Assembly (NCBI GenBank): GCA_023412805.1 | Contig: JAEZRM010000051.1 | Coordinates: 1 to 51,167 of the forward strand | Source: Pseudomonadota bacterium | GTDB taxonomy: Bacteria; Pseudomonadota; Alphaproteobacteria; Rhizobiales; Hyphomicrobiaceae | DNA length: 51,167 bases | Direction of reading: 5' to 3' | Shown: positions 1 to 8,224 of the stretch, one piece after another | Position numbering within the stretch: the stretch's first letter is position 1 | Layout: every line of letters begins with the position of its first letter | Made by a program: the position numbers and the translations under genes | Notes under the pieces: model-generated | The model's database searches: none | Told to the model about the DNA's origin: nothing | Seen by the model: the letters and a program-made list of their open reading frames with translations, nothing else

Positions 1-96
1 GCCGCAATGCGCGCGCGCCAATTCGATGACGCGCTGATCGAGAAGATCTGCTTCGAGAATTGGATGCGAGTGCTGGTTCGGACCTGGGGAGAATAG
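1..96 (+). CDS. C-terminal end of a membrane dipeptidase-like protein (partial)
   Basis: The first 31 codons read through to a TAG at 94-96. The peptide ends IEKICFENWMRVL followed by a short Trp-containing tail. This resembles the C-terminal helix of peptidase M19 (membrane/renal dipeptidase) proteins, where an EKI-x3-N-[FW]-x-R-V element is common. The catalytic part lies outside the window, so the family call rests on this tail only. It could be another amidohydrolase. Confidence 0.45.
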   Translation, partial: AAMRARQFDDALIEKICFENWMRVLVRTWGE

Positions 97-155
97 GGAC
101 GAGCGTGGCCTCAGCCGACTTCGGCGCGTCGTAGCGCGCCGCATCACAGGAACGG

Positions 156-1020
156 CTACATTCGTTTCGACTCTTTCAGAGTGCGCCTCGATTTCAATCC
201 GAGTGTACGCAGAATACTGGCCACGTGGAGCTTGGCGGTCCCGGGCACTATGCCCAACTTCAGAGCGATCTCCTTGTTCGATAGTCCCTTTGCCATCATC
301 TGATAACCTGCCTTTGTCGCGGCGTCAGCGCGCGCTGAACTGGCTCTTCATGCGCCGGCTCTGCGGAAGCTGCGCCTTTGCGGGCAGGTCTCAAGCCGAC
401 GACAGACTGCGACAAGCGGTTTCGGCATCGATCGATGGCCTTCAACAGGCTTCGTGTGGGGACTTCATTGCTATCAAGCCCACTCAAGAGCGTATCCAGT
501 TCCATGAGTGCAAGGCGCAGGTGCTTTCCCGTCTCGATGAACGACGCCGACGCCAAGGAATGAATCCGCTCGATTTCGTTCTTTGCAATTCGCAAAGCTT
601 GTTCGGCTTCGACCTCACGTGTGATGTCGATCGTGAGACCGTCCCACACAATGCAGCCGTCGCGACGCCTCGTGGGCTTGGCAATCGAACATGTCAGCTC
701 GCGCGAGCGCGCTTTGAAAGCCGCGATCTCATCTACAAGAATTCGACGGGCACCCTGCTTCACTTCGCCGAGGGAATCCGCGCCGTAGGGCTCAAGCCGT
801 GCCTGGTTTCCTGGGGCATTGGGTTTACCCGCTTCGCGAGCAGCCTGCTCGACATGGGCCTCGTCGATAAGCCTGCGTACATGCTCCTGGACCACCGCGT
901 CACAAGTGCAATTGAGGCTCTTGGGTGGCTAGCGGACATTCTATTCGTCTCAGGACCGGGAGCAGTAGACCCATTGGACGGTTGCGCGCCAGTTCGCGCT
1001 GCGACTGCACCACGACGGGT
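156..1020 (-). pseudogene. Decayed PAS-domain LuxR-type transcriptional regulator
   Basis: Reading leftward from about 895 there is an open stretch of some 200 codons. It has a PAS/PAC-like end (WDGLTIDITREVEAEQAL), a helical linker and then LTPRQRQV, the start of a LuxR/GerE DNA-binding domain. It hits a TGA at 296-298. The rest of the HTH (MMAKGLSNKEIALKLGI, then TAKLHVASILRTLGLKSR) continues at once in the next frame and stops at 156-158, so one base is missing near 300. Upstream of 895 the same frame keeps PAS-like words (WVYCSRS, PPKSL) but is broken by three stops between about 915 and 955. Several independent lesions suggest a true pseudogene rather than one sequencing error. The left boundary is firm. 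The right boundary (N-terminus) is approximate. Confidence 0.6.
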
Positions 1021-1131
1021 TGGCACCCTACATCGTGTACAGCGGCCGCAGGGACCATGGCGATGCCGTCGCCGGCGACGCGCACACCGGGGTAGATTCT
1101 GAACCAGTGCACTATTGGCTCTATTGCAGCT

Positions 1132-1758
1132 TCAGCCCACTGGCCGAAGTATTGCGATCAGTCTCGGAAAATGCTCGCGGCCCCAGTAGAGATCACCGTC
1201 GTCGAGGAGAATGCTCGGGACGCCGAAGACGCCGGCCGCCTCGGCGTCGGACTGCACCTTTGCCAGCAGATCGCGCCCCTCTGCGGCGGCGTAGGCCGCA
1301 AAATCGGCTGCGTCGGCGCCGCACTCGGCGAGGAGCGCAGTCAGGACGGGAATGCTCTCGATGTCGAGCTCGCGCTTCCAGAAGCGCTCGAAGACGCGAT
1401 CGTGATAGCAGCGGAAGACGCCACGCTCCTTGGCGTACAGCATTCCGATATTGGCGAGCGAGGAATCCCAGATCTTCCGCGTGCCGCGGATGGTCAGGCC
1501 GAGCCGGTTCGCCTCGCGGCGGCAGTCCATGTAGCTGTACTTGACGCGCCGCCACTGATGCGCGTTGCGGCTCGCTTCGAGGACGCTGCCCTGCTCGTCG
1601 AGCTTGGCGCTGCCGAGATAGGCGGGAATGTCGAGCGTATAGGGAAGCCAGTCGACCTCGACGCCCGTCTCGTGCGCGAGCTCGTAGACGAGATCCTTGG
1701 CGAGATAGGCGTAGGGGCTCTTGTAGTCCGAGAAGACCTGGATCGTTCGCTTCGTCAT
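1132..1758 (-). CDS. DsbA-family protein, 2-hydroxychromene-2-carboxylate isomerase-like
   Basis: The 208-aa protein opens with a thioredoxin-fold strand and FSDYKSPYAYLA (residues 9-20), where kappa-class GST/HCCA isomerases carry a Ser in place of the DsbA CxxC pair. A GVFGVPSIL segment near residue 181 supplies the cis-Pro loop, followed by WGREHFPRL. There is no redox CxxC, so a disulfide oxidase role is unlikely. HCCA isomerases act with glutathione in aromatic ring catabolism; other members of the family act on unknown substrates. The ATG overlaps the stop of the upstream CoA ligase gene by 4 bases, so the two are translationally coupled. It is the last gene of the long minus-strand catabolic operon. 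The substrate is unknown. Confidence 0.75.
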   Translation of the reverse strand: MTKRTIQVFSDYKSPYAYLAKDLVYELAHETGVEVDWLPYTLDIPAYLGSAKLDEQGSVLEASRNAHQWRRVKYSYMDCRREANRLGLTIRGTRKIWDSSLANIGMLYAKERGVFRCYHDRVFERFWKRELDIESIPVLTALLAECGADAADFAAYAAAEGRDLLAKVQSDAEAAGVFGVPSILLDDGDLYWGREHFPRLIAILRPVG

Positions 1759-3347
1759 GACGTGCGCCTTCCACTCACGGCGCGCTCGAAGACCTCACCC
1801 TGATCCTCGCCCGCGCGCAGCAGGTATTTCTGGATCTTCTGGCTCGGCGTCTTCGGCATCTCGCGCCGGAACTCGATGAAACGCGGCACCCAGAAGCGGG
1901 GCATATGCTCGTCGCAGAAGGCCCAGAGAGCGTCTGCGGTCGCGCTTTCGCCCTCGCGCAGCACGACGACCGCCTTGACCTCGTCCTCGCCGAGTTCGGA
2001 GGGCGCGGCAATCACCGCGCATTCGAGGATCGCGGGATGGCGGTTGAGCGTGGACTCGACCTCGGAGGAGGATATGTTCTCGCCGCGCCGACGGATCGAA
2101 TCCTTCTTGCGATCGACAAAGTAATAGTAGCCGTCGTCGTCGGCGCGGGCGTTGTCGCCGGTGTGGAACCAGAAGTTCCGGAAGGCGTCGAGCGTCGCCT
2201 CGGGGCTGTTGTAGTACGCCGAGAGCATCGCGAAGGGCCGCTTCGGGCGGACGAGAATCTCGCCGACCTCGCCGACGGCGACCGGCTCGTCATTCTCGTT
2301 GGCGATCATGACGTCGAATGTCGCGCTATTCGGCTTGCCGCAGGAGTCCTTGCGCCGCTCGCCGCCCGGCGGCGTGACGGTGACGATGCCGGTTTCGGTC
2401 GCGCCATACACCTCGACGATCTTGCAGTTGAAGCGGCGCTCGAAGGCCTCGCTGACCTTGGCGAAGTAGAAGCGGCGGGCCGGCTGGTCGGTATCGTCGG
2501 GGCGGGGCGGCTGCTTGAGCAGGATCGGCACCATGGAGAAGATGCCGTGCGCGACGTCGGCCTCGTATCTGCGGACGTCATCCCAGAAGCCGGAAGCGGA
2601 AAAGCGCGGCACGATCGCGATGCGGCCGCCGTTGATGATGGCCGGCACGACGCCGAGCCAGGATGCTACCGCGTGGAACAGCGGCATGCAGGTGTAGATC
2701 GACTGGCCTTCGGCATAGTCCGTCGAGACGATCCAGTCGCGCGCGAAGGTGATGATGTGCGCGTGGCTCGCGAGCACGCCCTTCGAGGGGCCGGTCGTTC
2801 CCGAGGTGAAGCTGATGGCGAGCGGGTCCGACGGGGCGATCTCGATGCCGGGATCGCGATCGGATGCGCTCATGACATCGGCGAGCGTCGAGATCGTGAC
2901 GCCCGCGCCGAGGGTGCGCGGCGCGTCGGCCATCGGTGTCGTGAGGATCACATGGCGAAGCCGCGGCAGATCGGCGGCGACGGCTGCCAGCCGCTTGACG
3001 AAATCCGGATCGATGACGATGTGCGATACGTCGGCTTTGCCGAGCTGATAACGGAGAATATCGCCCTTGTAGTCGGTGTTGATCGGCACATAGACGGCAG
3101 CCGTACGTGCCGCGCCGAGCCAGGCATCGACGAAACCGGGTCCGTTCATGGCCATGATCGCGATCCGGCTGTCCTTGCCGGCACCGAGGGCGGCGAGACC
3201 GTTGGCGGTGCGGTTGGCGCGCCGATCCGCCTCGGCGAATGTCTGGATGCGGTCCTGGAACTGAAGGAACGGACGATCGCCGTGACGCTCGGCGGCGGCG
3301 CGCAGGAGGTCGCCGAGAGTGAAGGGCTCGCACTTCATATCGGGCAC
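1755..3347 (-). CDS. AMP-dependent acyl-CoA synthetase/ligase (CaiC-like)
   Basis: The 530-aa ANL-superfamily enzyme has the P-loop-like TSGTTGPSKG (residues 181-190), the aryl/acyl site motif VYGATETG, the hinge region WFHTGDNARADDDG followed by FVDRKKDSIRRRGENISS, and the C-terminal PKTPSQKIQK containing the catalytic Lys. It should activate a carboxylic acid to its CoA thioester with ATP. The closest named relatives by motif style are crotonobetaine/carnitine-type CoA ligases, but the substrate cannot be read from sequence. The start is taken as GTG at 3347 because AAGGAGG lies 6 bases before it; an ATG three codons in is the alternative. It sits 23 bases after the MmgE/PrpD gene and overlaps the isomerase-like gene, all in one operon with the importer. 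Confidence 0.88.
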   Translation of the reverse strand: MPDMKCEPFTLGDLLRAAAERHGDRPFLQFQDRIQTFAEADRRANRTANGLAALGAGKDSRIAIMAMNGPGFVDAWLGAARTAAVYVPINTDYKGDILRYQLGKADVSHIVIDPDFVKRLAAVAADLPRLRHVILTTPMADAPRTLGAGVTISTLADVMSASDRDPGIEIAPSDPLAISFTSGTTGPSKGVLASHAHIITFARDWIVSTDYAEGQSIYTCMPLFHAVASWLGVVPAIINGGRIAIVPRFSASGFWDDVRRYEADVAHGIFSMVPILLKQPPRPDDTDQPARRFYFAKVSEAFERRFNCKIVEVYGATETGIVTVTPPGGERRKDSCGKPNSATFDVMIANENDEPVAVGEVGEILVRPKRPFAMLSAYYNSPEATLDAFRNFWFHTGDNARADDDGYYYFVDRKKDSIRRRGENISSSEVESTLNRHPAILECAVIAAPSELGEDEVKAVVVLREGESATADALWAFCDEHMPRFWVPRFIEFRREMPKTPSQKIQKYLLRAGEDQGEVFERAVSGRRTS

Positions 3348-3370
3348 GGCGTGCCTCCTTGCGGGCCTGA

Positions 3371-4732
3371 CTAGGCCGCCTTGCGCCGAGGCTCTAGCAG
3401 GCGAAAGGCGCCGAGAACGTCGTCCAGCGACGCGTCGGGGAGACGGTCGACGAACCGCTCCAGCATGTCGAAGGCCTGCGGCGGCACGCCCTGCTCGGCG
3501 CCGATGCGGCGCACGAGTTTCGAAACGCCGGCGCGGTCGTAATTGTAGTCCTCCGTCGTCATGCGCTGGTCACGCACAAGACGGCGCCCGTCCTCGGTCT
3601 CGACTTCGATGATGGCGCTCAGAATGGGCACGTCGGCATCGGCGGCGAGCGAGATGCGGCCGACGAGGCCGTTCACCGCCGGATCGTCGTAGGTTGTCAT
3701 GCGTTTCATGTCCGGAATGCCGTGCAGCAGCGTCGCGGCAATGCAGAAGGGTATGCTCATCAACGTGCCGGAGATCGTGCTGAACGGCCCGACGGCATCC
3801 ATGCCCGCATAGCCGCACTCGTAGGGGTTCATGCGTACTTTGACGCTTTTGACCTTCGCCGTGCCGAGTTCCTTGCTCAGCTCCAGGGCACCGGTCACCG
3901 GCGTCTGATTGAAGGCGCACACGGGGAAGGGCTTGAAGGTCACGCGATGGATGAACCATTCCTTTCCGAGCGATCCGGCGAGGGTTTCGACGTCCGGCTC
4001 GGTGCGGCTGAAGGCGCGGATGAGGCCGGCCTTGCCTTCGAGCGCATGGGGTGCCGAGACGGACCCGGCACGCGCGAGCTCGGCGGCAGCGAGACCGTTG
4101 CGGCCGATGAGTCCCGGCTGATAGCGCCACTCGTCCGTGCCGTCGACGAACGACTGGAGTACGCCGCCGGTGAAGGAGACAGCATTGGCGAGGGCGGCTG
4201 CTGTACGCTCGGCATCGAGGCGGAGCAGGCGGCTTGCGGCCGCGGCGGCGGCGATGGTGCCGTAGGTGGCGGTCGAGCGGAAGCCTGCGGGGGTCGTATT
4301 GATGGCATGAGCCTTTTCGAGGAGCCCGCCCGCCTCGTAGCCTGCGACGAGCGCCGGGATCAGCTCGGAGAGCGGCGCGCGGCGCGTCTCGATCATCGCG
4401 GTGAGTAACGGCACGAGGATGGTGCCGAAGTGCGCGGCGCCGGAGGAGTCCTCCTGGGCGCGACCGTGAAAGAGCGCCGCATTGGCGAGGCAGGCGCCGC
4501 CGATCGTCGTGCGGCGTCCGTCGGCGAGCATGGTCGCGCCGTTCGCGACCTCGCCGTCGAGTGCGAGTGCGGCCGCGCGGGCGACAGACGCATAGGGCGT
4601 GTCGTGGCAGTCGAGACCCATGCCATAGGCATTGAGCAGGCACGCCCGCGCCTTCTCGACCACCTCGGGGGGCAGGGTGCGCGTGTCGAGGGCGGCAGTG
4701 AAGCGGGCAACGTGCGTCACGAGCGTCGTCAT
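3371..4732 (-). CDS. MmgE/PrpD family protein
   Basis: The 453-aa protein matches the MmgE/PrpD family across its length. It has an N-terminal all-helical domain with the conserved GGACLANAALFHGRAQEDS-type segment. Next come TATYGTIAAAAAAS and a FTGG..QSFVDGTDEWRYQPG stretch, then the C-terminal lid domain beginning near FIHRVTFKPFPVCAFNQ. Characterised relatives include 2-methylcitrate dehydratase (PrpD), cis-aconitate decarboxylase and iminodisuccinate epimerase. No methylcitrate-cycle partner genes are nearby, so 2-methylcitrate is not the expected substrate; a hydratase, decarboxylase or epimerase step on the imported compound is inferred. The ATG at 4732 is preceded by GAGGAGG. It lies 42 bases downstream of livF and belongs to the same transcript. 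Confidence 0.85.
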   Translation of the reverse strand: MTTLVTHVARFTAALDTRTLPPEVVEKARACLLNAYGMGLDCHDTPYASVARAAALALDGEVANGATMLADGRRTTIGGACLANAALFHGRAQEDSSGAAHFGTILVPLLTAMIETRRAPLSELIPALVAGYEAGGLLEKAHAINTTPAGFRSTATYGTIAAAAAASRLLRLDAERTAAALANAVSFTGGVLQSFVDGTDEWRYQPGLIGRNGLAAAELARAGSVSAPHALEGKAGLIRAFSRTEPDVETLAGSLGKEWFIHRVTFKPFPVCAFNQTPVTGALELSKELGTAKVKSVKVRMNPYECGYAGMDAVGPFSTISGTLMSIPFCIAATLLHGIPDMKRMTTYDDPAVNGLVGRISLAADADVPILSAIIEVETEDGRRLVRDQRMTTEDYNYDRAGVSKLVRRIGAEQGVPPQAFDMLERFVDRLPDASLDDVLGAFRLLEPRRKAA

Positions 4733-4774
4733 GGCTATCCTCCTCGCTTGGCGGTGGCCCGTCCGGCGCCGGCG

Positions 4775-5491
4775 TCACATCGCCAGGTAGCGCTTGCGGA
4801 CCTCCTCGTTAGCCTTGAGGCCGGCGATCGTGTCGCGATAGACGATCTCGCCCTTGTCGATCACGATCGCATCGTCGGCAACGCCCAGGCAGAAGTGCAT
4901 GTTCTGCTCGGCGATCAGTGTCGTCGCGCCGGTGGCGCGCAGCGTGCGCATGAGCTCGCCGATGCGGGCGACGACGATCGGCGCGAGACCTTCGCTCGGC
5001 TCGTCGAGCAGCAGCACGACGGGATTGCCCATGAGCGTGCGCGCAATCGCGAGCATCTGCTGTTCGCCGCCCGACAGGCGCCCGCCCATGCGATGGCGCA
5101 GCGGCTCGAGCAGCGGGAAGACCTCGAATACGCGCTTCAGCGACCAGTTGTCCTGGCCGGCAGGGCCCTTTTTGTGGCCGATCTGGAGGTTCTCCTCGAC
5201 CGTGTGCTCCGGGAAGATCTGGCGATCCTCCGGCACGAAGCCGATACCCGTGCGGGCAACGACGTAGGGCGGGCGGGCGGCGACGTTCGTGCCGGCGACC
5301 TCCACGACACCGCGGCGCGGCGGGGCGATGCCGGCGATCGCTTTCATCGTCGTGCTCTTGCCGGCGCCGTTACGGCCGAGCAAGGCGAGGGTCTGGCCCT
5401 CCTTGAGCTCCAGGCCGACGCCGAAGAGGATCTGGCTCTTGCCATAGTAGACGTCGAGACCTTCGACGCGGACGATCGGGCGCGCGCTCAT
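4775..5491 (-). CDS. livF: Branched-chain-type ABC importer ATPase (LivF-like)
   Basis: The 238-aa ATPase has Walker A GRNGAGKST, the Q-loop region VPEDRQIFPEHTVEENL, signature LSGGEQQMLAIAR, Walker B VVLLLDEPSEG and the switch His region TTLIAEQNM. The VPEDR and ENL signature is typical of LivF of the hydrophobic-amino-acid transporter family. The frame is open further upstream, but the ATG at 5491 overlaps the livG stop by 4 bases and gives the standard LivF N-terminus (VEGLDVYYGKSQIL), so it is preferred. It powers import together with LivG through the LivH/LivM permeases. Homologues often carry amides or aromatic and dicarboxylic acids, which fits the catabolic neighbours better than amino acids. 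Confidence 0.93.
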   Translation of the reverse strand: MSARPIVRVEGLDVYYGKSQILFGVGLELKEGQTLALLGRNGAGKSTTMKAIAGIAPPRRGVVEVAGTNVAARPPYVVARTGIGFVPEDRQIFPEHTVEENLQIGHKKGPAGQDNWSLKRVFEVFPLLEPLRHRMGGRLSGGEQQMLAIARTLMGNPVVLLLDEPSEGLAPIVVARIGELMRTLRATGATTLIAEQNMHFCLGVADDAIVIDKGEIVYRDTIAGLKANEEVRKRYLAM

Positions 5492-6243
5492 ACGGCCGCC
5501 TCCTCGTGGCTCGTGCCGAGATAGGCTTCGATGACTGCGGGATTGGTGCGGATCTGGTCGGGCGTGCCTTCCGCGAGCAGGCGGCCGTAGCAGAGCACCG
5601 AGATCTTCGGTGCGATCTTGAAGACGATATCCATGTCGTGCTCGATGAAGATCAGCGTGAGCTTCTCGCGCTCCCACAACTCGTGCACGCGCTCGATCAT
5701 GTGCCAGCGTTCGTCGGGGCCCATGCCTGCCGTCGGCTCGTCGAGAAGGAGGACCTTGGGATCGAGGACGAGGGCCAGCGCGATGTCGAGCAGCTTTTGA
5801 TCGCCGTGCGAGAGATTGGCCGATGTCACGTCGAACTTTTCCGTGAGGCCGAGCATCTCGGCGACCTCGTGCGTGCGGTCGCGCATCTCGGGCAGCGGGA
5901 AGCGGTGCGTGACGTTCTGCGCGCGGCGCCGGTGGGCGGTGACGGCACCGAGCAGGCTCTCCTCCACGGTGAGCGTCGGGAAGATGCGCGCGACCTGGAA
6001 GGCGCGACCGATGCCGGCGTCGATGATCTGGGCGCGCGAGCGGCCGATGAGGCTTTCGCCGTTGAAGGTGACCGAGCCCTTGTCCGGTACGAGGCCGCCG
6101 CTGATGAGATTGAAGAACGTGCTCTTGCCGGCGCCATTGGGGCCGATGATGGCCGTGAGCGAGCCGGCCGGAAAGTCGATGCTGACGTCCGAGATGGCCG
6201 CGACGCCGCCGAAGGATTTGAAGAGACCTTTCACCTCGAGCAT
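5488..6243 (-). CDS. livG: Branched-chain-type ABC importer ATPase (LivG-like)
   Basis: The 251-aa protein has Walker A GPNGAGKSTFFNLISG, signature LSHGDQKLLDIALAL, Walker B KVLLLDEPTAGMGPDE and switch region LIFIEHDMDIVF. The LSHGDQ signature and the C-terminal GTPDQIRTNPAVIEAYLG tail are typical of LivG. It begins 4 bases after the end of livM and overlaps livF by 4 bases, showing tight coupling. The function is ATP hydrolysis for the importer encoded by the surrounding genes. Nothing in the sequence reveals the substrate. Confidence 0.94.
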   Translation of the reverse strand: MLEVKGLFKSFGGVAAISDVSIDFPAGSLTAIIGPNGAGKSTFFNLISGGLVPDKGSVTFNGESLIGRSRAQIIDAGIGRAFQVARIFPTLTVEESLLGAVTAHRRRAQNVTHRFPLPEMRDRTHEVAEMLGLTEKFDVTSANLSHGDQKLLDIALALVLDPKVLLLDEPTAGMGPDERWHMIERVHELWEREKLTLIFIEHDMDIVFKIAPKISVLCYGRLLAEGTPDQIRTNPAVIEAYLGTSHEEAAV

Positions 6244-6247
6244 GGCT

Positions 6248-7228
6248 TCAGCTCCCGGTCCTGCTGGCGGCTTCGCGGCGCTGCCGGAACCAGTCCGCGA
6301 CGAAGTCGGTCACGCCTTTCCGCAGGCCGAGCGCGAACACGAGAATGACGGCGCCGAGAAAGAGGCCGTGATGCTCGGTGCCGCGCGTGATCACGTCGTT
6401 GAGCAGCGACAGGATGAGGGCGCCGGCCGCGGGGCCGATGAACGTCGAAAGACCGCCGAGCATGATCATGAAGATGCCTTCGCCCGACATCGTCCAGTTC
6501 ACGAACTCCGGGTAGGCGCCGGAGACGAAGAGCGCCATGACCATGCCGCCGATCGAGCCGAATACGCCCGCGATCACGAAAGCCGTGAGCTTGGTGCGGA
6601 AGACGTTGATGCCGAGGAAGGTTGCACGCTCCGTGTTATCGCGGATCATGCGGAGGGTGTAGCCGAAGGGCGACTCGACGATCTGGCGCAGGATCAGCAG
6701 GCCGACGACCATGATCGTGACGGCGAAGGCGTAGCGGTGCGCTTCGATCGAAAGATCGATGCCGAGGAAGGGCGGGCGCGGGATGCCGCCCATGAGGCCC
6801 TGGTCGCCGCCGGTCAGGGGCACCCACGCGATCACGGTGCTGTAGAGCAGCATCTGGAAGGCGAGCGTGATGAAGGAGAAATAGATGTCCTTGAGGCGAA
6901 TACTGATGGCGCCGACCACGAGACCGAGAAGCGCACTCGACAGGACAGTGATGAGGAGGGCGACGGGGATCGAGACGCCGAGGCGCTGCATGGAAAGGCC
7001 AAAGGCGTAGGCGCCGAAGCCGAAGAACATGCCGTGGCCGAACGAGACCATGCCGGCATAGCCGACGAGCAGATTGAGCGACGTCGCGAAGAGCGCGAAG
7101 GCGGATACGCGGATCACGAGGTCGTTGATCATCCGGCTCGGCCAGATGTACGGCAGGAGCAGCAGGACCATCAGGGCCGCGGCGGCGATGAGTAGGTCGC
7201 GGGCGAGGTTGGGACGGCGCGTCAGCAT
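6248..7228 (-). CDS. livM: Branched-chain-type ABC importer permease (LivM-like)
   Basis: The 326-aa inner-membrane protein has about eight to ten hydrophobic segments and the LivM-type LNLLVGYAGMVSFGHGMFFGFGAYA motif region, in which GxxSFGH is diagnostic. It also has a cytoplasmic coupling segment near PFGYTLRMIRDNTERATFLGINVFRTK (the EAA-like loop) and IGPAAGALILSLL toward the end. It pairs with LivH to form the translocation channel. The gap to livH is 4 bases and to livG 4 bases. Confidence 0.93.
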   Translation of the reverse strand: MLTRRPNLARDLLIAAAALMVLLLLPYIWPSRMINDLVIRVSAFALFATSLNLLVGYAGMVSFGHGMFFGFGAYAFGLSMQRLGVSIPVALLITVLSSALLGLVVGAISIRLKDIYFSFITLAFQMLLYSTVIAWVPLTGGDQGLMGGIPRPPFLGIDLSIEAHRYAFAVTIMVVGLLILRQIVESPFGYTLRMIRDNTERATFLGINVFRTKLTAFVIAGVFGSIGGMVMALFVSGAYPEFVNWTMSGEGIFMIMLGGLSTFIGPAAGALILSLLNDVITRGTEHHGLFLGAVILVFALGLRKGVTDFVADWFRQRREAASRTGS

Positions 7229-7232
7229 GTCC

Positions 7233-8132
7233 TCAGCCCTCCTTGCCGAGCAGGCCGCTCGGCTTGAGGATGAGGATCACGGCCATCAGCATGAACATCA
7301 GGCCTTCGACGAACAGGGGAAAGCCGATCGAGCCGAAGGAACGCACGAGGCCGATCAGCACGGAGCCGAGAAGCGCTCCCGCGATCGAGCCCATGCCGCC
7401 GATGACGGTGACGATGAAGGATTCGATCAGGATCGAGAAGCCCATGCCGGCCGTCAGGGAGCGGACGGGTGCGGCGAGGCCGCCGGCCAGGCCGGCGAGC
7501 ATGCCGCCGAGGACGAACACGCCGCTGTAGACGAGCCCCGTATTGATGCCGAGCGCCGAGACCATGCTCGGATTGACGGCTGCGGCGCGGACGACGGTGC
7601 CGAAGCGCGTCCGGGTGATGACCAGCCAGAGCGCGACCGAGATGACGAGCGTGACGACGATCAGGAAGAGATAGAACACGGGCACGATGCCGCCGGCGAA
7701 GAAGAGCGGCGGACGCTGGAAGGTCGTGGCCATGCCCATGGACTTGAACTCGGGCCCCCAGATGATCTTCACGGCATCATCGAGGATCAGGATGAAGGCA
7801 TAACAGACGAGGAGCTGCATGAGCACGTTCGAGCCGTAGACCTTGCTCATGAAGAAGCGCTCGAAGACCAGCGCGAAAAGGCCGACGCCGGCTGCCGCTG
7901 CAAGCACCGCGAGGAAGTAGCTGTCGGTCAGACCGTTGACCGTGAATGCGAGATACGCACCGATCATGTAGAACGAGCCGTGCGTGAAGTTGACGACCTT
8001 GAGCACACCGAAGATGAGCGTGAGGCCGGCTGCGACGAGGAACAGCAGCATCCCGATGATGAGGCCGCTCGTCGTCTGGGTGACGAGACAGGACGCGGAC
8101 GTCAGGCAATCCGTGAGAGCGTCGAGATTCAA
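7233..8132 (-). CDS. livH: Branched-chain-type ABC importer permease (LivH-like)
   Basis: The 299-aa membrane protein has the LivH landmarks GLIIGMLLFLVAAGLTLIFGVLKVVNFTHGSFYMIGAYLAF near the N-terminus, TRFGTVVRAAAVNPSMVSALGIN as the coupling loop and FIVTVIGGMGSIAGALLGS toward the C-terminus. The reading frame has no ATG at the right place. The start is taken as TTG at 8132, preceded by GAGGTGA. The use of a rare TTG may lower expression relative to its partners. It follows the binding-protein gene by 92 bases, a gap long enough for an mRNA stability or attenuation element, although none is obvious. Confidence 0.92.
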   Translation of the reverse strand: MNLDALTDCLTSASCLVTQTTSGLIIGMLLFLVAAGLTLIFGVLKVVNFTHGSFYMIGAYLAFTVNGLTDSYFLAVLAAAAGVGLFALVFERFFMSKVYGSNVLMQLLVCYAFILILDDAVKIIWGPEFKSMGMATTFQRPPLFFAGGIVPVFYLFLIVVTLVISVALWLVITRTRFGTVVRAAAVNPSMVSALGINTGLVYSGVFVLGGMLAGLAGGLAAPVRSLTAGMGFSILIESFIVTVIGGMGSIAGALLGSVLIGLVRSFGSIGFPLFVEGLMFMLMAVILILKPSGLLGKEG

Positions 8133-8224
8133 GCGTCACCTCGGATGATGGGCTGGTCAAAATCGCGCGCAGGGCCCAGGTGAGCGATCCGGGCCCTGCG
8201 GCATTGTTTCAAATCGGTGGCGGC

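Noticed and set aside
900..1112. A separate small minus-strand gene at the N-terminal side of the LuxR-type pseudogene
   Set aside because: The open frame has no coherent domain, while the neighbouring frame carries PAS-like words; it is better explained as the decayed start of the regulator.
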